Of a DNA stretch of 33,163 nt, positions 7,863 to 16,632 are shown piece by piece. The position numbers and the translations under genes are program-made. Position 1 is the first letter of the stretch, and each line of letters opens with the position of its first letter. The stretch comes from Silicimonas sp. (lineage in GTDB: Bacteria; Pseudomonadota; Alphaproteobacteria; Rhodobacterales; Rhodobacteraceae). The DNA is taken from contig JAJDOD010000106.1 in assembly GCA_022340315.1 (NCBI GenBank), positions 1 through 33,163 on the forward strand, read 5' to 3'. A model generated the notes under the pieces. The model saw nothing but the letters and a program-made list of their open reading frames with translations. It ran no database searches and was not told where the DNA came from.

Positions 7863-9071
7863 ATGCGAACACTTCCACTTGCTGCCATGCTGCTTGCCGG
7901 TTGGACCATGCCAGCCCTGGGCGACACACTCGAACTCGATGCGGGCAAGGGCCTGTCAGCGCTGGAAGCCGAACTTGTTGCGGTGGACCAGCCCACGGCC
8001 AACCAGACTTTCGCACTGGGTGCCGTTCGGTTTCTGCGCGGTATCGAAAGGACTTTGCAGGAGCGATACAGAAGCAACGCAGCGGTCGGGTCGCAATGGA
8101 CGCCTGTACCAGTTCTCAGGTTGCCATTCGAGCCGAACCCTGACCCCGAGCCATTCCAGCCCGAGATGGTCCGGGACATCTTCGATGACCTGACCTCGGA
8201 TATGGAAATCGCGCGAAACACCCTGAGCAAGGCATCGCTTGGGATCGAGGACAAGGTGCAGGTCGATCTGGGGCAGCTGTGGCTCGATATCGACGGCGAC
8301 GGTGTACGCGGCGACGACGAAGCACTGATCTTCATCGTGGCGGCATCGCTCGCCGATCCAAGGCTCGTCGAGGTCTCACCGGGCGAAGCCGAACCGATGC
8401 TCGTCCGGTTCGACGCGGCAGACGTGCAATGGTTCGCCGCCTACACGCACTTCCTTTCGGCAATATCTGAATTCGTGATCGCATTCGACCCGACCGAGAC
8501 GATCCGGCACGTGCTGGAAAGCCGCGACAGGATGGACGCACTGCGGGGCTCGGCAGAAGACGGCATGTTCTTCAGCCCGGACGATGCTGCCTTCGCCGAC
8601 GCATTCGCTACGATTTATGGCGCGATCAATCGAGAGCCGGATCAGCAACACCTTGTCCGTGCACGGGACCATTTCCTCGGCATGGTCCGGGCGAACCGCG
8701 CGTTCTGGGAAGCGGTCAATGCCGAAACCGACGATGACGCCGAGTGGATTCCGAACGGCTCCCAGTCTGCCGCGCTTGGATTCCAGATGCCGCCCGACAC
8801 CGGCCCGGTCTGGCTTGGCGTCCTGCAGGATGCCGAAGCGGTATTGACCGGCGAGAAACTTGTCGGACATTGGCGGCTTGGAGCCGATGCCGGGATCAAT
8901 GTCGCGAAACTGATCGAGAACCCTCCCGCGGTCGATATCGTGACATGGTTTCAGGGCGAGGCGCTGGTTCCGTTCATGGAAAAGGGCGAGGTTGCCTCGT
9001 GGCAGAACACCCAGCGGTTCATGCGAATGTTCCAGGGTGGGGCGTTGCTCTTCATGGTTCTGCTGAACTGA
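7863..9071 (+). CDS. unidentified secreted protein with an EF-hand-like loop
   Basis: I do not recognise this 402-residue protein. It begins with a probable Sec signal peptide, MRTLPLAAMLLAGWTMPALG, with likely cleavage after ALG at residue 20, so it should be periplasmic or exported. Residues 142-153, DIDGDGVRGDDE, fit the EF-hand loop spacing, with acidic or Gly residues at positions 1, 3, 5, 6 and 12. Position 8 is Arg instead of the usual hydrophobic residue. The loop sits just after LGQLWL, so calcium binding is plausible but untested. No lipobox and no clear transmembrane helix follow, apart from a hydrophobic C-terminal tail ending ALLFMVLLN. The start is well supported by GGAGG at 7853-7857. 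It lies between trpS and trpB, but nothing in it suggests tryptophan metabolism. Confidence 0.8.
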   Translation: MRTLPLAAMLLAGWTMPALGDTLELDAGKGLSALEAELVAVDQPTANQTFALGAVRFLRGIERTLQERYRSNAAVGSQWTPVPVLRLPFEPNPDPEPFQPEMVRDIFDDLTSDMEIARNTLSKASLGIEDKVQVDLGQLWLDIDGDGVRGDDEALIFIVAASLADPRLVEVSPGEAEPMLVRFDAADVQWFAAYTHFLSAISEFVIAFDPTETIRHVLESRDRMDALRGSAEDGMFFSPDDAAFADAFATIYGAINREPDQQHLVRARDHFLGMVRANRAFWEAVNAETDDDAEWIPNGSQSAALGFQMPPDTGPVWLGVLQDAEAVLTGEKLVGHWRLGADAGINVAKLIENPPAVDIVTWFQGEALVPFMEKGEVASWQNTQRFMRMFQGGALLFMVLLN

Positions 9072-9103
9072 AGACAGCGCATTGCTCCTTGCGCGCGCCC
9101 CGC

Positions 9104-9132
9104 TTGCCAGCCCTGCCCGTCAACGCTAGGTA
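9104..9132 (+). promoter_or_regulatory. candidate sigma70-type promoter for trpB
   Basis: TTGCCA (9104-9109) matches the -35 consensus at 5 of 6 bases. After an exact 17-base spacer comes TAGGTA (9127-9132), a poor -10 match. A transcript starting near 9139 would have a leader of about 20 bases containing the AGGGGGA ribosome-binding site. No leader peptide or attenuator hairpin is visible in so short a leader. Confidence 0.4.
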
Positions 9133-9159
9133 TCGGCGTCCAAGCCGAGGGGGAATGCC

Positions 9160-10392
9160 ATGCCCGAAGACCTGATCAACAGCTTCATGACCGGACCCGA
9201 CGAGAACGGCCGCTTCGGCCAGTTCGGCGGGCGGTTCGTCAGTGAAACCCTGATGCCGCTGATCCTCGAACTGGAAGCCCAGTACGAGAACGCGAAGACC
9301 GACCAGAGCTTCTGGGACGAGATGGAATTCCTGTGGAAGCATTACGTCGGCCGTCCCTCGCCGCTTTACTTCGCCGAACGGCTGACCGAGCGGTTGGGCG
9401 GCGCGAAGGTCTACTTCAAGCGCGACGAGTTGAACCACACCGGCGCGCACAAGATCAACAACGTGCTGGGCCAGATCATCCTTGCCCGCCGCATGGGGAA
9501 AACCCGCATCATCGCGGAGACAGGCGCTGGCCAGCACGGCGTCGCCACCGCGACGGTCTGCGCCAAGTTCGGCCTGAAATGCGTGGTCTACATGGGTGCC
9601 CATGACGTCGAGCGCCAGAAGCCCAACGTCTTCCGCATGAAGCTCCTCGGCGCCGAGGTCGTGCCGGTCACCTCGGGCCGCGGCACGCTGAAGGACGCGA
9701 TGAACGACGCGCTGCGCGACTGGGTGACCAACGTGCGCGATACGTTCTATTGCATCGGCACCGTTGCGGGGCCGCACCCCTACCCCGCGATGGTCCGCGA
9801 CTTCCAGGCGATCATCGGCAAGGAAGCCAAGGAGCAGATGCAGGAGGCCGAAGGACGGCTTCCGGATACCGTGATCGCCGCCATCGGCGGCGGCTCCAAC
9901 GCGATGGGGCTGTTCTTCCCCTTCCTCGACGACAAATCGGTTCGGATCATCGGCGTCGAGGCCGGAGGCAAGGGCGTGAACGAGAAGATGGAGCACTGTG
10001 CTTCGCTCACCGGCGGGCGGCCGGGGGTGCTGCACGGCAATCGGACCTACCTGCTACAGGACGACGACGGGCAGATCCTCGAAGGCTTCTCGATCTCGGC
10101 CGGTCTCGATTACCCCGGCATCGGACCCGAACATTCGTGGCTGCACGACATCGGCCGTGCCGAGTACGTCTCGATCACCGATGTCGAGGCGCTGGCGGCT
10201 TTCCAGCTCTCCTGCGAGACCGAAGGCATCATCCCCGCACTTGAGCCGTCGCACGCGCTGGCGCATGTGGCCAAGATCGCACCCGATCTGCCGAAGGATC
10301 ACATCATCTGCATGAACATGTGCGGCCGCGGCGACAAGGATATCTTCACCGTCGCAAAGGCGCTTGGGTGGGAGATGGCCGAGGCCGACTGA
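9160..10392 (+). CDS. trpB: tryptophan synthase beta subunit
   Basis: TrpB condenses indole (delivered from TrpA) with L-serine to give L-tryptophan, using pyridoxal phosphate. The 410-residue product has the PLP-binding Lys98 in [12 protein letters not shown], the catalytic Glu120 in [13 protein letters not shown], and the phosphate-binding loop GGGSNAMG from residue 243. The C-terminal EPSHALAH and MCGRGDKD segments are intact. AGGGGGA at 9148-9154 places the start at ATG 9160; an ATG at 9155 is out of frame. trpA is not in the window and no other trp biosynthetic gene is adjacent, so the tryptophan genes are split. The preceding gap has a candidate promoter, suggesting independent transcription from the secreted protein upstream. 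Confidence 0.97.
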   Translation: MPEDLINSFMTGPDENGRFGQFGGRFVSETLMPLILELEAQYENAKTDQSFWDEMEFLWKHYVGRPSPLYFAERLTERLGGAKVYFKRDELNHTGAHKINNVLGQIILARRMGKTRIIAETGAGQHGVATATVCAKFGLKCVVYMGAHDVERQKPNVFRMKLLGAEVVPVTSGRGTLKDAMNDALRDWVTNVRDTFYCIGTVAGPHPYPAMVRDFQAIIGKEAKEQMQEAEGRLPDTVIAAIGGGSNAMGLFFPFLDDKSVRIIGVEAGGKGVNEKMEHCASLTGGRPGVLHGNRTYLLQDDDGQILEGFSISAGLDYPGIGPEHSWLHDIGRAEYVSITDVEALAAFQLSCETEGIIPALEPSHALAHVAKIAPDLPKDHIICMNMCGRGDKDIFTVAKALGWEMAEAD

Positions 10393-10432
10393 GCTCTGTC
10401 AGAGCGACGCTTTTGCTGGCAGACTGAGCGGC

Positions 10433-11050
10433 ATGACGGCGTCCGATCTGAACCTCAAATACGACCGCGCCGCCCCGGCATGGGGCGACAAGATGCGGTT
10501 GCTTGGCTATCACGACGCCTATCTCGGCTTTCTCGCCTCGCAATCATTCCGCGCCCCCGCCGGGACACGCGTGCTCGATATCGACTGCGGGACGGGCGCC
10601 TTTGCCGATGCCTGGACCGCGATCCACGGACCCGATCAGAGTATGACCCTGCTGGACCCCTCGCACGAAATGCTGTCGCGTGCGAGGGCCGCGCTGCATC
10701 GGCGTGGGCTCGAGGCCGAGGTGACGGCGGACAGGCTTGAGGACCATGCGCCTGCCAGTCCTTACCAGTTCCTTTTGGCCGCGCATGTCATCGAGCATAT
10801 GGGGGATCCGGTCGCCGCACTCACGGCGATGCGCGCGCTTTCAGGGCCGGGCAGCCGCCTCTGGCTCATCGTATCGAAACCGCACTGGTGCAATGCCATC
10901 ATCTGGTTCCAGTGGCGCCACCGCGCATATCGGCCCGGAGAAATGCGCCGCTTCCTCGCAAGCTCCGGCTGGGAGCCAGAGGCCGAATATTCCTTTCCTT
11001 CGGGACCGCCTTCGCGCACCTCTCGCGGATACCTGGTCCGCGCTGTCTGA
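10433..11050 (+). CDS. class I SAM-dependent methyltransferase
   Basis: This is a small (205-residue) methyltransferase of the Methyltransf_11/25 type. SAM-binding motif I is LDIDCGTGAFADAW at about 48-61. The family usually has Gly where this protein has Asp51. The post-I acidic strand is MTLLDPSHEMLSRARAAL, and the post-motif III region is LLAAHVIEHMGDPVAALTAM. The C-terminal half includes YRPGEMRRFLASSGW, typical of methyltransferases whose target is a small molecule or lipid, but the substrate cannot be read from the sequence. The frame is open upstream into trpB, but ATG 10433 begins a sensible N-terminus (MTASDLNLKYDRAA). No strong ribosome-binding site is visible, and the gap to trpB is only 40 bases, so coupling to trpB transcription is likely. 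It is convergent with the next gene. Confidence 0.8.
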   Translation: MTASDLNLKYDRAAPAWGDKMRLLGYHDAYLGFLASQSFRAPAGTRVLDIDCGTGAFADAWTAIHGPDQSMTLLDPSHEMLSRARAALHRRGLEAEVTADRLEDHAPASPYQFLLAAHVIEHMGDPVAALTAMRALSGPGSRLWLIVSKPHWCNAIIWFQWRHRAYRPGEMRRFLASSGWEPEAEYSFPSGPPSRTSRGYLVRAV

Positions 11051-11153
11051 CCGCGGCGACCACCATCGGGCCCCTCAAGGTCGTTACCGCCCGCCACCGG
11101 AAAGGCCGTTGCGTCTGGCGGCGCCCATAGAGAAATGTCAGCGCGATGTCGCC

Positions 11154-11597
11154 CTAGGCCACGGGCAGATATCCGAACACATGCTCGACACCCTTGGCGT
11201 CGCGGTATCGCCATCGCGCCGCGACCAGTTGAAAACGGCGTTCAGGCACCGCCGAATGCTCGTCCAGAAGCCTTACTCGCCAGATTCCATCGACCCGCAA
11301 CGGCTGGCGAATCTCGCCGGCGGCGGCCTTCGCGTCCGGCAGCAGTTTCCGGTACTGAAGCTGCGCCTGCAGGCGCTGTAGCAGCGGCACCGCCGCCGCC
11401 TTTCTTGCCCCGGGAAAGACCAGTTCGATCTCCTTTTCCGACACGAAGCCCAGAAGGATCAGGTCGGCGTTGGCACATCGGCGCCGCCGCGGGGTGACCT
11501 CCACCGCAACCTGCACGGTTCCCGACGGGAAAAGAATGGCATCCTCGCGCAGGATGCGGGCGTCTTCGGTCGCCTTCTGGCGGACAGGCAGCTGCAT
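11154..11597 (-). CDS. unidentified 147-aa protein, last gene of the MoxR cluster
   Basis: I do not recognise this protein. It is soluble-looking, rich in Arg and Lys (for example TPRRRR), with no signal peptide or membrane segment. Visible blocks are SGTVQVAVEVTP, ADLILLGFVSEKEIELVFP and RRFQLVAARWRYRDAKGVEH. The frame is open up to 11687, which would overlap the upstream gene, but the ATG at 11597 is preceded by GAGGTG (11604-11609) at good spacing, so this start is preferred. It lies 65 bases downstream of the VWA/GATase-like gene on the same strand and may be the fifth gene of that operon. It converges with the methyltransferase gene. A hypothetical conserved protein is all that can be said. 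Confidence 0.6.
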   Translation of the reverse strand: MQLPVRQKATEDARILREDAILFPSGTVQVAVEVTPRRRRCANADLILLGFVSEKEIELVFPGARKAAAVPLLQRLQAQLQYRKLLPDAKAAAGEIRQPLRVDGIWRVRLLDEHSAVPERRFQLVAARWRYRDAKGVEHVFGYLPVA

Positions 11598-11662
11598 TTG
11601 CGGCACCTCGGCTAGCAGGATTCTCCTTGCTGCCTGCCTAACCCGCAACCCTTCAGGAATTG

Positions 11663-13735
11663 CTAACGCCGGCCTTCCCAGAGCCACGCGCCCACGGCGA
11701 GGAGCGAGGCCAGGAGTAACATCGCCCAGGCCGGCAGAAGCGGCGAGACCCGGATATCGGCGGTCAGATACGCCCCGCGGGGCACGATCCCCAGCCAGCC
11801 CCGGCCCGCAGCCGGCCGCCCCTCGCGGACCTTGCGGATATCAGGCATCCGGTCAGCGACCCGAACAATGCCGCCACGCGTGGCATCAACGGCATCGCCA
11901 AGAATGGCCTCCGTTGCCAGCGTCTCTTCGAATTCCCTGGGCGCCGCCGGGCCCAGCGCGACGACGCTTTCCAGATCGCCTTCCTTCAGCCGGTAAAGCC
12001 CCATCTCGGGTCCGACCCAGGTGGCGCTATGCCGCCCCGGCGAGACTTCCTCCAGCGGCACCAGCGTCACCGCACCATCAGGCCCGGTGATCTCGACATC
12101 CTCGACGGTGTCGCCAAGGGTGCGGCGGGTCAGCGTCATTGTCTGACCCTCCGCCGTGGCAGTCAGCGCCTCTTCCTCGAGATCCGGCTCCTTCATCATC
12201 CAGTGCGCCAGCCGCCGGAGAAGTTCGAGCTGCGGTCCACCTCCCTCGAAACCTCGCGACCAGAGCCATGCGTGGTCCGACGCCATCAGCGCCACGCGAC
12301 CCTCCCCCACCCTGTCCAGCACGAGAAGCGGTCCGTCCTCGGGCCCGTTCATGATGGTGTCACCCCGTTCGGCGGCGACGTCGATGATCCGCAGCCAGCG
12401 GCCCCAGGGCGCGGGCGTATCGCCGGCATCCTCGGCAACCACCGGCGCCAGCCCCTCGGTCACCGGGTGACGATGGCCGATGTCGGTGACCATCGGAAGA
12501 AACAGTTCCTCGCGCACCCGCCCGCTCGGGGCGGCAGGCAGGATCTCGGAAAGCGGCGAGCGATAGATGGACTGCGCGCCGGCAAAATCCGGGCCCGCCG
12601 CAACCAGTAGCGCGCCGCCGTCAGCCACGTATTGCCGCACGTTATCGAGGTAGAGCGATGGCAGGATTCCGCGCCGTTGATAGCGATCGAAAACGATCAG
12701 GTCGAACTCGTCGATCTTGTCGAGGAAAAGCTCGCGCGTCGGAAAGGCGATGAGGCTCAACTCGTTGACCGGCACGCCGTCCTGCTTCTCGGGCGGTCGC
12801 AGAATGGTGAAATGCACCAGGTCCACGCTTGCATCCGATTTCAGAAGGTTCCGCCAGGTCCGCTCGCCGGCATGCGGCTCGCCCGAGACCAGAAGCACGC
12901 GAAGGCGGTCGCGTACCCCATTGATCTGAACCACTGCGGCGTTGTTCCGTGCGGTCAGCTCGCCCTCGCCCTCGGGCACGGTGAACTGGATCACGTTCAT
13001 GCCGCCGTGGCTCAAGGTCACGGGCAGTTCCAGATCTTCTCCGATCGGCACCACGAAGCGCTGCGGCTCGCCGCCGTCAACGGCGATCTCGATCTCGGAC
13101 TCGGTCGGCCTGCCGGGCACCGCGCCCTGGTCCTCGATCCGCAGGGTCAGGGTTACCGGCTCGCCGATGATCGCGAAGGCTGGCGCGTTCTGGACCATCA
13201 GCCGCCTGTCCCAGTCGTCTTCGGTCCCTGTCAACAGCACATGCATCGGGCTTGGCATGTCGGGCAGGCGTTCGACGTCATGCACTTGTCCGTCGGTCAA
13301 CAGGAACGTTCCCGCCAGCCGCGCGCGCGGCTCGTCGGCCATCGCGGTTGCCAGCGCCTCCATCAGAAGCGTGCCGCGATTGCCATCGGCGTCGCCCATG
13401 CGCACCACGCGCAATTCGGTATTGCCGAGCGACGCGACCTCGGCCTCGATCCCCGCGACCGCCTCAGCGATCTGTTCGGGGCGCACGTCGATCCCCTGGC
13501 TCGCACTTTCATCCACCACGAGGAGCACGATGTCCGTCAGCTGCTCGCGATCCTCGATCTGCAGCGACGGGTTGGCCACGGCCAGCAACAACATGGCGAG
13601 CGCCGCCGCCCTCAGCCACCAGCCGGACAACCCGCGCCAGATTGCAAGGCCGACGAACACGACCGCGAAGGCCATGCCCGCAAAGAGCATGGCCCAAGGC
13701 AAAAGCGGATCGAAAATGATGGTCCCGGTTTCCAT
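11663..13735 (-). CDS. membrane protein with VWA-like and GATase1-like domains (MoxR cluster)
   Basis: This 690-residue inner-membrane protein is the kind often annotated as a glutamine-amidotransferase-like membrane protein. Two N-terminal membrane segments lie at about 11-33 and 38-56, and one at the C-terminus (AWAMLLLASLLAVGAWLW). A VWA-like domain follows the second segment and retains a metal-ion-dependent adhesion site: DESAS at 75-79, a Thr near 122 and the Asp of LLTDGQ at 148. A Rossmann-like stretch from about 265 (RLRVLLVSGEPHAGE) to YVADGGALLVAAGPDF resembles class I glutamine amidotransferases but has no nucleophile Cys. The large middle part should be periplasmic. It follows the DUF4159 gene after a 103-base gap holding a repeat element. 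GGAAGGGG upstream supports ATG 13735. Confidence 0.8.
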   Translation of the reverse strand: METGTIIFDPLLPWAMLFAGMAFAVVFVGLAIWRGLSGWWLRAAALAMLLLAVANPSLQIEDREQLTDIVLLVVDESASQGIDVRPEQIAEAVAGIEAEVASLGNTELRVVRMGDADGNRGTLLMEALATAMADEPRARLAGTFLLTDGQVHDVERLPDMPSPMHVLLTGTEDDWDRRLMVQNAPAFAIIGEPVTLTLRIEDQGAVPGRPTESEIEIAVDGGEPQRFVVPIGEDLELPVTLSHGGMNVIQFTVPEGEGELTARNNAAVVQINGVRDRLRVLLVSGEPHAGERTWRNLLKSDASVDLVHFTILRPPEKQDGVPVNELSLIAFPTRELFLDKIDEFDLIVFDRYQRRGILPSLYLDNVRQYVADGGALLVAAGPDFAGAQSIYRSPLSEILPAAPSGRVREELFLPMVTDIGHRHPVTEGLAPVVAEDAGDTPAPWGRWLRIIDVAAERGDTIMNGPEDGPLLVLDRVGEGRVALMASDHAWLWSRGFEGGGPQLELLRRLAHWMMKEPDLEEEALTATAEGQTMTLTRRTLGDTVEDVEITGPDGAVTLVPLEEVSPGRHSATWVGPEMGLYRLKEGDLESVVALGPAAPREFEETLATEAILGDAVDATRGGIVRVADRMPDIRKVREGRPAAGRGWLGIVPRGAYLTADIRVSPLLPAWAMLLLASLLAVGAWLWEGRR

Positions 13736-13751
13736 CAGCCCCTTCCCGGTC

Positions 13752-13828
13752 CTTCATCGGTCCGCAAATATCCTGGGGGAGTTCGAGGGGGCAAAGCCCC
13801 TTCGGCCACCGCGATTTGCGAAGCAAAG
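13752..13828 (-). repeat. intergenic hairpin element, copy A
   Basis: On the minus strand, two short GC hairpins (TTTGC-GAA-GCAAA at 13815-13827 and GGGGC-AAA-GCCCC at 13788-13800 as read on plus) lead into a core at 13752-13779. The core is nearly identical to one between ctaE and the SURF1 gene. The shared part contains ATATTTGNGGACCGATGAA. In this copy N is C, which weakens the AGGA ribosome-binding site, and the ATG (13755-13757) is out of frame with the downstream gene. I recall similar elements elsewhere in Rhodobacterales. Confidence 0.6.
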
Positions 13829-13838
13829 CGCAACATGC

Positions 13839-16601
13839 TCATTGCCCCAACCTGTCCAGAAGCGCGGGCACGTGCACCTGGTCGGATTTGTAGTTGCCGG
13901 TCAGCACATGCATCACCAGGTTCACCCCGAAACGATAGGCAATCTCGCGCTGCCGCTCGCCGGCGAAGCCCCGGCCCACCGGGTAAAGCGGCGAGCCACG
14001 CTCGTCCACGGCCCAGGCCGCAGCCCAGTCGTTGCCGCCGATCACCACCGGCGTGACGTTGTCGTTGAGGTTGCGGAAGGGCATTCCTTCGGCCCGCTCT
14101 GCATCCTCGGGCGCGGCTTCGACCCAGACATCACGGCTGATGAACCGACCCGGGAAGTCCTGCAGAAGATAAAATGTCCGTGTCAGGACATGGTCGCCCG
14201 GGATCGGCTCGAGCGGCGGTATATCCAGCGGCAGCGCAAGCTGCTGCAGCCTCCGTCCGTTCGGCGTCGAAGTGCTGAAGCCGGATGTCGAGGCGTCACG
14301 CGTATCGAAGAGAATCATGCCCCCGGTCCGCAAATAACGGTTGAGCCGCGAATAGGCCTCGGTCGAAGGCCTGGGTTGGTTCTCGCTGATCGGCCAGTAG
14401 AGGAAGGGGTAAACCGACAATTCGTCCATCTCGAGATTCACACCCACCGGCGCGGCAGGCTCGATCGAGGTCCGGCGGAACAGCACCTCGGACAGACCAC
14501 GAAGCCCGGCCTCGGACGTTTGATCGACGCGCGCATCGCCCGTGATGACATAGGCAAGCGAAACCTCCGACGTTGCCGCCAGCAGCTTCTCGATTTCCTG
14601 CGGGGTTTCCTGCGCCCTGGCGCCCGGAGCGCCGAGCAAGCCGACCATGAGCAGCGCCGCCGTGGTGCCGAGCAGCCGTCCCGAGAGCGCAAGCGCGGCC
14701 AGGACATCCACCATCAGCGCCACCAGGGCAAGCGACAGTGCAATACCGGCAAGCGGCGTTTCCGCCTGCACGGCGAAACCCTCGACCGGGACATCGGCTG
14801 GCCAGACCGCCGCGGTGAAACTGCTCTCGGCGTTCAAGACGTTCAGCGCAATGCGCCGGTTCTCACCGGCATAGAGGCCGGGCGGCAGATCAGGGCCCGG
14901 CACCGCATCGGCGAGGCGCTGGCCCGCGACGCCCGGCAGTGCCCCGGCTTCCATCACCTCGCCAAAGCCGCTCAGCGTCTGGTCGAGGGTCCAGACCGTG
15001 CCTTCGAGATCCTCGGCCGAAAGCGCCGAGGCGCGGGTCGAAACCGCCAGCCGTTCCAGCATCTGCACGAAAAGACCCGACAGCGGCAGGGTCGACCAGT
15101 CGGCATTTGCGGTGACGTGGAACAGCACGACCTGCCCCTGGTCCATCCGTTTGCGGGTGACGAGAGGCGTTCCGTCGGCCAGCGAAGCGATGGTGCGCTC
15201 GGCGAGCGACGGGTCGGGCTGCGCCATGACCTGGCTCGACACGGTCACGTCCTCGGGCACGGCGAGGCCGAAGAACGGGCTTTCGGGTGAAAAAGGACGC
15301 AACGCTTTCGGTTCGCCCCAACTCATCGCGCCACCCACGGACCGTCCGCCCGCGCGAAGCCGCACCGGCATCAGCACGTCTTCCTGGTCGCGGCCATAGT
15401 CAGAGCCGGCCAGCCGGGTGCCCGCAAAGCGCAGCAGCAGTCCACCCTCGCGCACCCAGTCCTCCAGGGCCTGGGCCTCGCCCTCGGCCAGCGTGACGAT
15501 ATCGGCCAGAACGATCACGTCCGGGTTGGCAAGAACGATATCGTCGATCGTGCCGTCGATCAGGTCCGCCGTCTCGATCAGCGCCTGTTCCAGGTAGTGC
15601 GTCGGCGAGAGCAGGCGCAGCCCTTCTCGCTCATCGCGCGCCGACAGGATGGCGACCTCACGCCGCCGCAGGCTGTCGTCGGTGAGCGACACGGCACCGG
15701 CCGAGCGGACACCCTCGATCTCGAACCGGGTCACGCGGTTGCGAAGTTCTGCGGGCAACGACAGCGCACCGGTCGCAACGTCCTCGCCCGCTGCCATGTC
15801 GATATCGAAGCGCGCTAGCCGGCGCGGCGTTCCACTGGGATCGAGACCATGCGCTGCGACACCGATGACGCTCTCCGACCCCACACGGTTGCGCACGGCA
15901 TCAACCTCGATGTTGCCATCGACGAAACGCGCCGGACGCAGCCCGACCACCGCGCGCGGGCTTTCGAAAACCGTGACCGAGCCGTGGTCCTGAAGAACAT
16001 CAAGCAGTGGGGCCCGCCAGTCGTGCTCGATCCCGTCGGAGAGCCAGAAGGTGTCGAAACGCCCCTCGGCGGCTGCGAACCAGTCGAGCACTGCGTCGCC
16101 GTCCGGCAACCAGGGTCGAGGCCGGATGCCGGGCAGTTGCGAAGCAACCGCATCTGCCGATAGGTACGAGAGATCGCTGTCCGCCGGCAGGTCGGTCAAT
16201 GTCACCAGCGCCGTCTCGCGCCCTGCCTGTCCGGCCTCGTCCAGCAGCGCATCGACCCGGTCGATGCGCGAAGTCCAGTCCTGCGCCTCGGCCCAGCCGC
16301 CGCCCATCAGAACCAGCAGAGGGCCGGTCCCGGCGGCCTCGGTCTTGGGGTTCAGCACCGGACCCGCAAATCCGATGATTGCCGCGGCAATCGCCAGTGT
16401 GCGCAGAAGCAGCAGCCACCAAGGGGTCCGGTCGGTCTGCGTCTCGTCATCCGTCAGGCCCAGGAGCAACGCCACACCTGGAAACATGCGGCGGATCGGT
16501 GCCGGCGGAACCGCGCGCAGCAGGATCCAGAGGATCGGCAGCAGAACCAGCCCAAGAAGCAACCAGGGCGCGGTAAACCCGATGGGGCCGATCGACCACA
16601 T
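13839..16601 (-). CDS. BatA N-terminal / DUF4159 membrane protein (MoxR cluster)
   Basis: This large (920-residue) protein starts with a BatA-type N-terminal region: two membrane segments at about 12-29 and 61-79 around an Arg-Met-Phe-Pro linker. It continues into a degenerate VWA-like domain (LLVLMGGGWAEAQDW near 95-109) in which the DxSxS metal motif is absent. A Rossmann-like middle region contains DVIVLADIVTLAEGEAQALE near 361-380. Two further membrane segments at about 617-638 and 643-660 end in a signal-peptide-like GAPGARAQETP. After that comes the DUF4159 domain (about 680-905; YVITGDARVD, LFDTRDA, GGNDWAAAWA). The topology suggests that both the middle region and DUF4159 face the periplasm. 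AGGAGG upstream of ATG 16601 supports the start. It is 31 bases from the DUF58 gene. Function is unknown for the family; a role in envelope assembly is inferred from MoxR partners. Confidence 0.85.
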   Translation of the reverse strand: MWSIGPIGFTAPWLLLGLVLLPILWILLRAVPPAPIRRMFPGVALLLGLTDDETQTDRTPWWLLLLRTLAIAAAIIGFAGPVLNPKTEAAGTGPLLVLMGGGWAEAQDWTSRIDRVDALLDEAGQAGRETALVTLTDLPADSDLSYLSADAVASQLPGIRPRPWLPDGDAVLDWFAAAEGRFDTFWLSDGIEHDWRAPLLDVLQDHGSVTVFESPRAVVGLRPARFVDGNIEVDAVRNRVGSESVIGVAAHGLDPSGTPRRLARFDIDMAAGEDVATGALSLPAELRNRVTRFEIEGVRSAGAVSLTDDSLRRREVAILSARDEREGLRLLSPTHYLEQALIETADLIDGTIDDIVLANPDVIVLADIVTLAEGEAQALEDWVREGGLLLRFAGTRLAGSDYGRDQEDVLMPVRLRAGGRSVGGAMSWGEPKALRPFSPESPFFGLAVPEDVTVSSQVMAQPDPSLAERTIASLADGTPLVTRKRMDQGQVVLFHVTANADWSTLPLSGLFVQMLERLAVSTRASALSAEDLEGTVWTLDQTLSGFGEVMEAGALPGVAGQRLADAVPGPDLPPGLYAGENRRIALNVLNAESSFTAAVWPADVPVEGFAVQAETPLAGIALSLALVALMVDVLAALALSGRLLGTTAALLMVGLLGAPGARAQETPQEIEKLLAATSEVSLAYVITGDARVDQTSEAGLRGLSEVLFRRTSIEPAAPVGVNLEMDELSVYPFLYWPISENQPRPSTEAYSRLNRYLRTGGMILFDTRDASTSGFSTSTPNGRRLQQLALPLDIPPLEPIPGDHVLTRTFYLLQDFPGRFISRDVWVEAAPEDAERAEGMPFRNLNDNVTPVVIGGNDWAAAWAVDERGSPLYPVGRGFAGERQREIAYRFGVNLVMHVLTGNYKSDQVHVPALLDRLGQ

Positions 16602-16632
16602 CAGCCTGCCCTCCTATGGCCCGCGCGCGCCG

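Noticed and set aside
6683-8335. Open minus-strand frame of 550 codons opposite trpS
   Set aside because: trpS is unambiguous on the plus strand, and the opposite frame has no recognisable motif or ribosome-binding site.
13509-13757. Possible small gene starting at the ATGAAG of element copy A
   Set aside because: It is out of frame with and inside the VWA/GATase-like gene, its AGGA site is changed to CGGA, and the product is Arg/Gly-rich without homology I recognise.
12942-15290. Long open plus-strand frame of 782 codons opposite the MoxR cluster
   Set aside because: It crosses the two minus-strand membrane-protein genes and the gap between them, has low-complexity Arg/Ser/Pro-rich composition and no family motif. 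It is a by-product of high GC.
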